Under the pieces are notes generated by a model. It saw only the letters and a list, made by a program, of their open reading frames with translations. It did no database searches and was not told the DNA's origin. This document shows positions 23,660-31,446 of a DNA stretch of 44,475 nt, piece by piece. The stretch is from Gemmatimonadaceae bacterium (GTDB lineage: Bacteria > Gemmatimonadota > Gemmatimonadetes > Gemmatimonadales > Gemmatimonadaceae), in the NCBI GenBank assembly GCA_035633115.1, contig DASQFN010000120.1, positions 1 through 44,475 on the forward strand, read 5' to 3'. Position numbers and translations under genes: made by a program. Every line of letters begins with the position of its first letter. The first letter of the stretch is position 1.

Positions 23660-23710
23660 GTATCGAATATGATCGAGTATGAAACTGGTCGAAATCCCGG
23701 AGGAGCCTAA

Positions 23711-24814
23711 ATGATCCGATTTGGCTACGTCGTTACACTCCCAGTGGTGGCGGCGATGGTGCTGCCCGGTCGATTGAATTCCGCTGCGGCACTTCCATGC
23801 ACGACAGCCACGCCGGCGTGTACAGAGTGGGTAACGATGGCCGGTGGCCCAGGGCGGACGCTCGTCTATCGCACCTATCCCCTCGACTCCCGGAACGAGG
23901 CCATCACCCGCGCGTTCATTCTTGTGCATGGCGCGGGCCGCGACGCGCACAATTATTTCCGCCACGCACTTGCCGCTACGTTTCTCGCGGGCGCCCTCGA
24001 GAACACGATTGTCATCTCCCCTCGATTCGCGGCAAACGAGGGAGGCAGCTGCCGCGACACCCTTGCCGCGAACGAGATCAACTGGAGCAGCTGCAGCGGC
24101 GAGACGTGGCGCTCCGGCGCCGGTGCGCTCAGCAATCGTCAGATCACGTCGTTCGATGTCGCCGACGAGATTCTGAGGAAGCTCGCCCGCAGGGAGACCT
24201 TTCCGAATCTGCGGAGCATCGTGATTGCCGGTCACTCCGCGGGCGGGCAGTACGTGAATCGCTACGAGATGGCGAATCAGATACACGACCGGCTTGTAGT
24301 GCCGATAACCTACGTCGTGGCGAATCCGTCCTCGTACGCTTACCCCGACAGTCTGCGGCCGAGGTCGAGCGCGCTTCCGCAGAACGTGGCGTCGCTGCCG
24401 CCGGGATACATTCCGCCGCCGCAGGCGAATCCACCGCCGCCATTCGGACGCTACGGCGATTCGGAGGACTGCACGACATACGACACGTGGCCGTACGGTT
24501 TGAGGAACCGCACCGGGTACACGGCAAAGCAGTCGGTCGAGCAGCTGCGGAAACAGCTTGCCGCGCGGCCGACGACTTACCTGGTGGGCGAGCTCGACAT
24601 TCTGCCATTGTACGGCTTCGACAGCTCGTGCCCCGCAATGGCGCAGGGGCCGACACGGCTTGCGCGCGGGCTCGCGTTCGGCCGGTACGTGAACGAGAGC
24701 TTCGGTGCGAAGCACAGCACTTTGGTTGTACCTGCCTGTGGCCACAGCGCGCGGTGCATGTTCACATCTGACGTTGTATTGGCGGTCATATTCCCGAGCA
24801 AGAGCGGGAACTGA
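23711..24814 (+). CDS. secreted alpha/beta hydrolase
   Basis: 367 residues, with GGAGG ideally placed before ATG 23711. Signal peptide (VVTLPVVAAMVLPG...SAAAL), then ILVHGAGRDAHNYF (oxyanion loop), IAGHSAGGQYV (nucleophile Ser near residue 177), GELDILPL (acid Asp near 295) and PACGHSARCMF (His near 345): a complete triad. Several Cys pairs suggest disulfides in the periplasm. A proline-rich insert (PPPQANPPPPFGR) lies before the acid. No link to purine use is visible, although it sits between xdhC and the dehydrogenase genes. Confidence 0.8.
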   Translation: MIRFGYVVTLPVVAAMVLPGRLNSAAALPCTTATPACTEWVTMAGGPGRTLVYRTYPLDSRNEAITRAFILVHGAGRDAHNYFRHALAATFLAGALENTIVISPRFAANEGGSCRDTLAANEINWSSCSGETWRSGAGALSNRQITSFDVADEILRKLARRETFPNLRSIVIAGHSAGGQYVNRYEMANQIHDRLVVPITYVVANPSSYAYPDSLRPRSSALPQNVASLPPGYIPPPQANPPPPFGRYGDSEDCTTYDTWPYGLRNRTGYTAKQSVEQLRKQLAARPTTYLVGELDILPLYGFDSSCPAMAQGPTRLARGLAFGRYVNESFGAKHSTLVVPACGHSARCMFTSDVVLAVIFPSKSGN

Positions 24815-24855
24815 GAACCACAAGCGGGTCGCGTGTGGTTCTCAGTTCCGCTTTT
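24804..24855 (+). terminator. long terminator hairpin after the hydrolase
   Basis: Arms 24804-24822 and 24834-24851 pair over 18 bp with one bulged G, around an 11-base loop, followed by CTTTT. The stop codon of the hydrolase (24812-24814) lies inside the left arm. It also separates the hydrolase from the dehydrogenase operon. Confidence 0.8.
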
Positions 24856-24902
24856 GCTGTTACCGCCTTGCTCGCGACCAGCGCAACCAGCATTATCACG
24901 AA

Positions 24903-27002
24903 ATGCCCTCAGTAGGTAACAGCGTAGCCCGCAAGGATGGTATCGGAAAGGCAACCGGAGCCGCGCGCTACGCGGATGACCTCGTTTTTCCGGGAATGCT
25001 GCACGGGCGCACCGTTCGCTCGACAATCGCCCGCGGGCGTGTGCGGTCGATTCGGCTCGATTTCGATACGACCGGCTTCACTATCGTCGACTACCGCGAC
25101 GTTCCCGCAACGAATGCGGCGGATCTCATCGAGAAGGACCAGCCCTTCCTCGTGGAGGAGGAAGTCCGTCACATGGCTGAGCCCATCGTGCTTCTCGCCC
25201 ACGAAGATCGCGAGAAGCTCCTCGCCGCGAATGTCGTCATCGAGTACGACGAAGAGGAGCCGCTGTTCGATGCTGAGAAATCGGACACGGTCTTCAAGGA
25301 AATCGACATCCTGAAGGGGGACGTAGCCTCTGCCCTTGCGGGCGCCGACGTCATTGTCGAGGGGACGTACCGCACCGGGCACCAGGAGCACGTTTACATC
25401 GAGCCCAACGCAGTGATTGCGGTGCCCGAGGAAAACGGCGGTGTGGCGATCTACGGCTCGGTGCAGTGCCCGTTCTACGTCATCAAGGCGCTGCGATGTC
25501 TGCTCGGATCAGCGCATCCGAATGTGCGCGTGATACAGACCGAGACCGGCGGAGGCTTCGGCGGCAAGGAGGAGTATCCGTCGATGATCGCCGGACACGC
25601 GGTGATGCTCACGCTGAAGTCGGGCCGGCCGGTAAAGCTCATTTACGATCGTGTCGAGGACATGATCGCGACCACGAAGCGCCATCCATCGATCGTTCGA
25701 CATCGCACGGGCGTGATGCGCGACGGGCGAATCGTTGCGATGGACATCGACGTTCTCATGGACGGCGGCGCGTACGTGACGCTGAGTCCCGTTGTTCTCT
25801 CGCGCGGATGCATTCACGCGGCGGGTCCGTATCGCTGTGACAACGTTCGAATCTTCGGCCGCACTGTGCTGACCAACACTCCCCCGAACGGCGCATTCCG
25901 CGGATTCGGTGCGCCGCAGACGGAGTTTGCCGTCGAAGTCCACATGGAGCGAATTGCCGAAGCGCTCGGAATGGATCCTGTCGAGCTCCGACGAAGGAAC
26001 GCGCTGCAGCCGGGCGACACCACCGCCACGGGCCAGATCATGCGGGAGGATTGCAGCGCGCTGATGGTCCTGGACGAGGCCGTGCGACGAACGGATTTCA
26101 CTCGCAAGCGTGAGGAATTCCGCGGGACGAATCGCGCGATCGGTCTCTCGCTCTTTTATCACGGCGCGGGATTCACCGGCAGCGGTGAGCTGCACCTCAA
26201 GTCGAAGGCTCGGCTCGATGTGACGCGCACAGGTGTCCGGATTGCAGTCGGCAGCACCGAGATTGGCCAGGGCACGCGCACGATGCACGCGCAGATTGTA
26301 TCGGACGCTCTCGGAGTTCCCTATGAGCTCGTCGAAGTAATGCAGCCCGACACCTCTCTCGTTGCCGACAGCGGCCCGACGGTTGCCTCGCGCACCTGCA
26401 TGGTGGTCGGAAAGATTCTCGAGGAATGCGCGCTCGAGATGAAGGAGAAGCTCGCTGGGACTTCGCCGGCCGAGTATTACGCGCACTACGGGGAGATGTC
26501 GGTGGAGCGGATGTATACGCCGCCCGACTGGATCAAGTGGGACGACTCGACTTACCGCGGCGATGCGTACGCGACATTCGGGTGGGGATGCGACGTGGTC
26601 GAGCTGGAGCTCGATCGCGACACATTCGAGGCCCGGCCGATCAAGCTCACCGCAGTGCAGGAGTTCGGGCGTCCGATTCATCCCGCGCTTGCTCGCGGGC
26701 AGATCGAAGGCGGAACTGCGCAGGGACTCGGATACGCGCTGCTCGAGCGTGTAGTGATGCGCGACGGCGCGATGGCCAATGCGCAGCTCACGAACTACAC
26801 GATCGCAACGACTCTCGACATGCCGGAGCTCGACGTCGTGATGATGGAGAATCCGTACCCGGGCGGACCGTTTGGCGCAAAAGGGCTCGGCGAGCTTCCG
26901 ATGGACGGGCCCGCTCCCGCGGTGGTGAATGCGCTGAGGCATCTCGGACTCGACGTGCGCGAGATTCCGGCGACACCCGAGCTGATCGCCGCCTGCGCTT
27001 GA
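24903..27002 (+). CDS. xanthine dehydrogenase molybdopterin-binding subunit
   Basis: 699 residues from ATG 24903; the frame is open further upstream but runs through the terminator. Cofactor-binding signatures: TGGGFGGKEEYPS, AFRGFGAPQTEFAVE (with the substrate-orienting Arg), VGSTEIGQGTRTMHAQI and PFGAKGLGELPMDGP, whose Glu matches the catalytic base of xanthine oxidases. It is shorter than the usual 750-780 residues, mostly in the N-terminal part. With the two following genes it forms the three-subunit enzyme (Mo, 2x[2Fe-2S], FAD) that oxidises hypoxanthine/xanthine to urate. Substrate assignment rests on the ureide genes nearby. Confidence 0.9.
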   Translation: MPSVGNSVARKDGIGKATGAARYADDLVFPGMLHGRTVRSTIARGRVRSIRLDFDTTGFTIVDYRDVPATNAADLIEKDQPFLVEEEVRHMAEPIVLLAHEDREKLLAANVVIEYDEEEPLFDAEKSDTVFKEIDILKGDVASALAGADVIVEGTYRTGHQEHVYIEPNAVIAVPEENGGVAIYGSVQCPFYVIKALRCLLGSAHPNVRVIQTETGGGFGGKEEYPSMIAGHAVMLTLKSGRPVKLIYDRVEDMIATTKRHPSIVRHRTGVMRDGRIVAMDIDVLMDGGAYVTLSPVVLSRGCIHAAGPYRCDNVRIFGRTVLTNTPPNGAFRGFGAPQTEFAVEVHMERIAEALGMDPVELRRRNALQPGDTTATGQIMREDCSALMVLDEAVRRTDFTRKREEFRGTNRAIGLSLFYHGAGFTGSGELHLKSKARLDVTRTGVRIAVGSTEIGQGTRTMHAQIVSDALGVPYELVEVMQPDTSLVADSGPTVASRTCMVVGKILEECALEMKEKLAGTSPAEYYAHYGEMSVERMYTPPDWIKWDDSTYRGDAYATFGWGCDVVELELDRDTFEARPIKLTAVQEFGRPIHPALARGQIEGGTAQGLGYALLERVVMRDGAMANAQLTNYTIATTLDMPELDVVMMENPYPGGPFGAKGLGELPMDGPAPAVVNALRHLGLDVREIPATPELIAACA

Positions 27003-27466
27003 AGTTCGTCCTGAACGGTCAGCCCACCGACATCGCCGCGCACCCGGCGGCGCGGCTCATCGACGTGCTCCGCGAAGACCTCGGCCTCACCGGAACGAAG
27101 GAAGGCTGCGGAGAGGGAGAGTGCGGCGCGTGTACCGTGCTCGTGAACGGCGAGCCGGTCTGCTCGTGCATCATACCTGTTGCCCAGGTCGCCGGGACTG
27201 AGGTGACCACAATCGAAGGACTGGGCGGAGACCATCCACTGCAGCACCACTTCATGAACGAGGTGGGCGCCCAGTGCGGGATCTGCACGCCGGGAATGAT
27301 CATGGCGGCGCTCTCGCTCGGTCCCGCGCCGACGCTCGACGATGTGAAGGTGGCGCTCGCCGGGAATCTCTGCCGCTGCACGGGCTACTCCGCCATCTAT
27401 CGCGCGATAATGAAGTGGAAAGGGATGCCTTTGCCCGAGGCAGCCGGAAGTCTCGTGGTGGAATGA
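26999..27466 (+). CDS. xanthine dehydrogenase 2x[2Fe-2S] subunit
   Basis: 155 residues. The start is a TTG overlapping the upstream stop (TTGA at 26999-27002). KFVLNGQPTDI at the N-terminus fits the usual beginning of these subunits. Plant-type cluster ligands: CGEGECGACTVLVNGEPVC. Second cluster: CGICTPGM and CRCTGY. It carries electrons from the molybdenum centre to FAD. The next subunit overlaps its stop (ATGA). Confidence 0.92.
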   Translation: MKFVLNGQPTDIAAHPAARLIDVLREDLGLTGTKEGCGEGECGACTVLVNGEPVCSCIIPVAQVAGTEVTTIEGLGGDHPLQHHFMNEVGAQCGICTPGMIMAALSLGPAPTLDDVKVALAGNLCRCTGYSAIYRAIMKWKGMPLPEAAGSLVVE

Positions 27467-28287
27467 GAACCGCGATGTCGCAGCTCGACCTGCGAACTGC
27501 CGCTTCACTCGACGACGCGCTTGCGATTCTGCGGGATGACCCCAGAGTTCCCGTGGCCGGAGCGACGGACATGTACGTCGCGGTGAACTTTGGAACGCTT
27601 GAGCCGCGGAAACTGCTGGACATCTGGGCACTCGACGAGCTGCGCGAGATTTCCGTTGTTGGCGAGACTCTCGTCATCGGCTCGCTCGTGACGTACACAT
27701 CCCTCATTCGGTCGGCGGTCATTGGCAAGCGCTTGCCGATGCTCGTCGAGGCTTCGCAGCAGGTCGGCGGCGCGCAGATCCAGAATCGCGGCACCATCGG
27801 CGGCAACATCGCGAACGCATCGCCCGCCGGGGACTCACTTCCCGTGTTTGCGGCGATCGACGCGGTTATTGTTTTGCGCAGCGCGAGCGGCGAGCGGCGC
27901 ATTCCCTTCGGCGAGTTTTACACCGGGTATCGGAAGACCGTGATGCGCCCCGACGAGCTGATCGTTGCAGTCGAGGTCGCTCCGGTAGAAGGGAAGCAGT
28001 GGTTCCGAAAGGTGGGGACGCGGGCCGCGCAGGCAATCTCGAAGATTGTCGTAGCGGCGGTGCGGGCACCGGCGCCACGGATTGCGTTCGGAAGTGTCGC
28101 GCCGACGGTCGTGCGCGTTCCAAGGACGGAGAAGGCGCTCAGCGATGGTGCCTCGATTGACGATGCGGCGCGAATACTGGGCGACGAGATTGCTCCGATT
28201 GATGACCTTAGATCGTCGGCAGAGTACAGACGCCGGGTATCGATGAATCTCCTGCGGCGCTTCTGGGCGGACACTGAAGGCGCGTGA
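27463..28287 (+). CDS. xanthine dehydrogenase FAD-binding subunit
   Basis: 274 residues. ATG 27463 overlaps the preceding stop; ATG 27475 is a second option. FAD-binding motifs: VPVAGATDMYVAVN, then the strongly conserved QIQNRGTIGGNIANASPAGD and YRKTVMRPDELIVAVE. CODH-medium type subunits of about 280 residues have this layout. It completes the three-gene set in the order large-small-medium, unusual against the common medium-large-small or small-medium-large orders. Confidence 0.9.
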   Translation: MRTAMSQLDLRTAASLDDALAILRDDPRVPVAGATDMYVAVNFGTLEPRKLLDIWALDELREISVVGETLVIGSLVTYTSLIRSAVIGKRLPMLVEASQQVGGAQIQNRGTIGGNIANASPAGDSLPVFAAIDAVIVLRSASGERRIPFGEFYTGYRKTVMRPDELIVAVEVAPVEGKQWFRKVGTRAAQAISKIVVAAVRAPAPRIAFGSVAPTVVRVPRTEKALSDGASIDDAARILGDEIAPIDDLRSSAEYRRRVSMNLLRRFWADTEGA

Positions 28288-28296
28288 CATTCTACC

Positions 28297-28428
28297 GAGA
28301 GAACCACAGGTGCCTGGCGAGAGGAGCCGAGGTCGCAGGTGGCAGGTCAGGCGCCAGTGATAGTTTTCTGAAACCTCCCTGCTGCCTCGGCACCTGGACG
28401 CTTTCAGCCAGGCACCTGTGATTCTCTC
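28297..28428. repeat. 132-bp fold-back element with 22-bp inverted ends
   Basis: Bases 28297-28318 and 28407-28428 are inverted copies with 21 of 22 matching (arms begin GAGAGAA and end GCCTGGC). A second, weaker pair lies inside (CCGAGGTCGCAGG against CTGCCTCGGCACC). No coding content. It could act as a terminator for the dehydrogenase operon or be a non-autonomous mobile element; a run of T is not present. Confidence 0.65.
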
Positions 28429-28471
28429 CGTTGATTTCGTCCCAGGCATCGCTTGACCGGCGTCAGATTAG

Positions 28472-28493
28472 TACGTACGTTCCAACGTACGTA
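28472..28493. promoter_or_regulatory. perfect palindromic operator of the Phd/ParE module
   Basis: TACGTACGTT-CC-AACGTACGTA: 10-bp perfect arms with a 2-base centre, 17 bases before the antitoxin ATG. Phd/YefM antitoxins repress their own operon through such palindromes. Since allantoinase and a GT2 are chained behind the toxin, the operator may also govern them. Confidence 0.7.
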
Positions 28494-28510
28494 TCACCGA
28501 GGTGGCCGCC

Positions 28511-28807
28511 ATGATTCCGAAATCAATTACTCCGACTGATCTACGCGCGAATCTTTACGCGGTTGTGCGCGAAGTCGCCTCGAAGGGCCAGCGCTACCTG
28601 GTCACCCCAAGCGACGGGGAGAGTGTCGTCATCTGCTCGCGTGAGGAATACAACGCGTTGGTGGCGGAGCGCGCGCTGTTGCGTGATCTTCGCGAAGCAG
28701 AGGCGGATGTGGCCGCCGGGCGTACGCATACGCTCGCCGAGGTACGCGGCTTCATGTCCAAACAGCGCTCCAGGTCGCGACGGGTTAAGGGTAATCGCTC
28801 TGCATGA
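28511..28807 (+). CDS. Phd/YefM-family antitoxin
   Basis: 98 residues from ATG 28511 (an in-frame GTG at 28502 is an alternative). The N-terminal DNA-binding fold reads TPTDLRANLYAVVREVASKG, then YLVTPSDGESVVICSREEYNAL, the core pattern of Phd/YefM. The C-terminus is basic (KQRSRSRRVKG), longer than usual. Stop and next start overlap (ATGA), the standard antitoxin-toxin junction. Confidence 0.85.
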   Translation: MIPKSITPTDLRANLYAVVREVASKGQRYLVTPSDGESVVICSREEYNALVAERALLRDLREAEADVAAGRTHTLAEVRGFMSKQRSRSRRVKGNRSA

Positions 28808-29085
28808 AGGTCGTCTGGGCCGAACACGCCCGGAACCGACTCGCCGATATCTACAGGTACATCGAGCGTGATTCACCGTCACGGGCTGCTGACTTCTGCG
28901 AGCGGTTGATCGAGGCGACCGAGCAGCTCGCCAACCATCCGTTCAGCGGCCCGCTTCTGCCGGAGGATGGCGCGTATCGCCTGCTCATCGTGGATGAGTA
29001 TCGTATCGTCTATCGTGTCGCTGACAAGATCGCCTACGTCATGACGATTGTTGCACCGGGAATGCTCTACGAGCAGTCGCTCTGA
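28804..29085 (+). CDS. RelE/ParE-family toxin
   Basis: 93 residues. VVWAEHARNRLADIYRYIERDSP is a typical ParE/RelE start, followed by LIEATEQLANHPFSG and YRLLIVDEYRIVYRV. The wording of the core (HARNRLADIYRYI) is nearer to ParE (gyrase-poisoning) than to RelE (mRNA-cleaving) but this cannot be settled by eye. Its TGA shares an A with the ATG of allantoinase (TGATG at 29083-29087). Confidence 0.85.
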   Translation: MKVVWAEHARNRLADIYRYIERDSPSRAADFCERLIEATEQLANHPFSGPLLPEDGAYRLLIVDEYRIVYRVADKIAYVMTIVAPGMLYEQSL

Positions 29086-30401
29086 TGCATCTTGTAATTC
29101 GAAGTCAGCGTGTCGTCACACCCGATGGGATGCGTCCCGCTTCGGTTCACATTGTCGACGGGCGCATCGCACGCGTTGGCGCCTGGTATGACATTCCGGC
29201 CGACGTGAAGCCGGTTGATGCTGGCGAAATGATCGTGATGCCTGGCCTGGTCGATACTCACGTCCATGTGAACGAGCCCGGGCGAACCGAATGGGAGGGC
29301 TTCGAGACTGCAACTCGCGCGGCCGCGGCGGGCGGAGTTACGACAATTCTCGACATGCCGCTCAATTGCATTCCTGCGACCACCACGGTCGCTGCGCTCG
29401 AGGCAAAGCGCGACGCCGCTCGCGGGAAGACTTCCGTAAACGTCGAGTACATTGGCGGTGTGGTTCCGGGAAACAGCCGCGACCTCGAGGGGTTAGGCGG
29501 GGCCGGCGTTCGCGCCTTCAAGTGCTTTCTCTCACCGTCCGGAGTGGACGAATTTCCCGCCGTGAGCGAAAGCGATTTGCGCGAGGCCTTCCCGATTCTT
29601 GCGCGCCTCGGTGTCCCGCTCATGGTGCATGCCGAGGATCCGTCGCGTCTTACCGGTAATGGCAAGAGCTCGCGCGTCTACGCGGACTACCTGGCGTCGC
29701 GTCCCGTTACCGCCGAAGAGTCGGCGATCGCGCTGCTCGTTCGGCTGCTGGAATGGTGTCCGACACGCGTGCATGTGGTGCACCTCTCCTCTGCGCAGTC
29801 CCTCGCGATTATTCGTGCCGCGCGCGATCGCGGGCTGCCGATCACCGTCGAGACGTGCCCGCACTATCTGACGTTCGCGGCCGAGGAGATTCCGGATGGC
29901 GCTACCGAGTACAAATGTGCTCCGCCGATTCGCGCGGCCGCGGAGCGCGACGCATTATGGGACGCTCTCATCGGCGGCGAGATCGACCTTGTCGCCTCGG
30001 ATCATTCACCGTGTCCGCCGGCGATGAAGGAGACCGCCGGTGATTTCTTTGCCGCCTGGGGCGGAATTGCCTCGCTTCAGCTCTCGCTGCCGGTAGTGTG
30101 GACCGGTGCGCGCATGCGCGGTGTGACGCTCGAGCGGATTGCGGAATGGATGAGTGCAACGCCCGCGAAGCTCGCGGGTCTCGAGGGAACGAAGGGTGCG
30201 CTGGCACCGGGCTTCGACGCGGACATAGTTGTGTGGGACCCGGATGCGACCTTTGTTGTCGAAGCCGTTAAGCTTCACCACCGTCACAAGGTGACGCCTT
30301 ATCTGGGGCGCACACTCTATGGGACGGTGCATTCAACGTTTGTCGGAGGACGGGCTATGTACGACGCGCCAATCTCGATCGGAAAAGGGATCGGAGCCTG
30401 A
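29085..30401 (+). CDS. allB: allantoinase
   Basis: 438 residues. It opens the hydantoin ring of allantoin to give allantoate. Amidohydrolase motifs: PGLVDTHVHVNEPGRTEWEG (metal His pair), FKCFLSPSG (carbamylated Lys), LMVHAED, HVVHLSSA, ETCPHYLTF and LVASDHSPCPP (catalytic Asp). HVNEPGRTEWEGF separates allantoinase from dihydroorotase and dihydropyrimidinase. The gene is translationally chained to the toxin before it and to the GT2 after it (TGATG at both ends), an odd setting for a catabolic enzyme. Confidence 0.93.
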   Translation: MHLVIRSQRVVTPDGMRPASVHIVDGRIARVGAWYDIPADVKPVDAGEMIVMPGLVDTHVHVNEPGRTEWEGFETATRAAAAGGVTTILDMPLNCIPATTTVAALEAKRDAARGKTSVNVEYIGGVVPGNSRDLEGLGGAGVRAFKCFLSPSGVDEFPAVSESDLREAFPILARLGVPLMVHAEDPSRLTGNGKSSRVYADYLASRPVTAEESAIALLVRLLEWCPTRVHVVHLSSAQSLAIIRAARDRGLPITVETCPHYLTFAAEEIPDGATEYKCAPPIRAAAERDALWDALIGGEIDLVASDHSPCPPAMKETAGDFFAAWGGIASLQLSLPVVWTGARMRGVTLERIAEWMSATPAKLAGLEGTKGALAPGFDADIVVWDPDATFVVEAVKLHHRHKVTPYLGRTLYGTVHSTFVGGRAMYDAPISIGKGIGA

Positions 30402-31432
30402 TGGCAGAATTGCCATTAGGCTCGCCGGAACCCGTCACCACGTTCCCGCTGGCCAACGACGTCGTTCTCATTCCCGTCTTCAACGACTGGGAGTCGCTTG
30501 CGCTGCTCATCCCTCAACTCGATAAGAGCCTGTCGTCCGCCTCGCGCACAGCTGAGCTCATTCTCGTGGACGATTGCTCGGTTGTGCGGCCGGCGGAGCT
30601 CGCGATTGCCGAGCCGTTGACCGCAATCAGGTCGATCGACGTGGTGACGCTCGCGCGCAATCTCGGTGACCAGCGCGCAATCGCGATCGGGCTGAGCTAC
30701 ATCGCGATGCGTCGTCCCTGCCGGGCAGTGGTGGTGATGGACGGAGACGGCGAGGATATGCCGAGCGATGTGCCGCGTCTGCTCGACGCTTTCGACCAGA
30801 CGGAAGGAAAGCGCGTCGTGTTCGCGAAGCGCACGCGGCGCCCAGACGATGCGCTGTTTGCGTTGTTCTATCGTCTCTATCGAATGGTCCACTGGTTGCT
30901 CACCGGCATTCGCGTCGAAGTAGGCAACTTCAGCGTCGTTCCATACGCGGTGGTGCGCAAGCTCGCCGTGGTTTCAGAAATGTGGAACCACTATGCGGCG
31001 GCGGTCACTCACGCACGCGTGTCGACGACACTCGTTCCGACCGTGCCCGGAAAACGACTCGCGGGCCCCCCGGCGGTAAGCTTCGTTTCGGTCGTCGCGC
31101 ACGGGCTGAGTGCCATGTCTGTCCTTGCCGAAACAATCGGAGTTCGTCTGCTCGCGACGACGGGCATTCTGATGGGGCTGCTCTACATTGCGCTCGTCGT
31201 CGTCGGGTCCATGCGGTATCTCACGGACCTCGCGATTCCCGCGTGGACTACTGTTGCACTGGGCGTTCTTGCCGTGCTGCTGATTCAGACGGCGATACTC
31301 TCGATGGTTTTCATGTTCATGATCCTGATCGGGCGCGCGAGCGTGTCCTTCGTTCCGGCGCGAGAGTACGAGCTGTTCGTGGACTCTGTGAAGCGCGTCT
31401 GGGAAAAACGTGCGCTAGCTCGGGTATTGTAG
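30401..31432 (+). CDS. GT2 glycosyltransferase with two membrane helices
   Basis: 343 residues. GT-A fold: NDVVLIPVFNDWESLALLIP, LILVDDCS, LARNLGDQRAIAIGL and the metal site VVVMDGDGEDMP. Two membrane segments near residues 245-320 anchor it, as in polyprenyl-phosphate sugar transferases of the GtrB/ArnC group. The start overlaps the allantoinase stop (TGATG). Nothing in purine breakdown requires it, so co-location may be incidental or link to envelope modification. Confidence 0.8.
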   Translation: MAELPLGSPEPVTTFPLANDVVLIPVFNDWESLALLIPQLDKSLSSASRTAELILVDDCSVVRPAELAIAEPLTAIRSIDVVTLARNLGDQRAIAIGLSYIAMRRPCRAVVVMDGDGEDMPSDVPRLLDAFDQTEGKRVVFAKRTRRPDDALFALFYRLYRMVHWLLTGIRVEVGNFSVVPYAVVRKLAVVSEMWNHYAAAVTHARVSTTLVPTVPGKRLAGPPAVSFVSVVAHGLSAMSVLAETIGVRLLATTGILMGLLYIALVVVGSMRYLTDLAIPAWTTVALGVLAVLLIQTAILSMVFMFMILIGRASVSFVPAREYELFVDSVKRVWEKRALARVL

Positions 31433-31446
31433 GGGCGGCAGGGAGA

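Noticed and set aside
22457-24823. 788-residue minus-strand protein
   Set aside because: Its first 388 residues lie antisense to the well supported alpha/beta hydrolase; only the XdhC part from GTG 23659 is real.
24705-24902. N-terminal extension of the xanthine dehydrogenase large subunit
   Set aside because: It runs through the end of the hydrolase gene and its terminator hairpin; ATG 24903 is the first plausible start.
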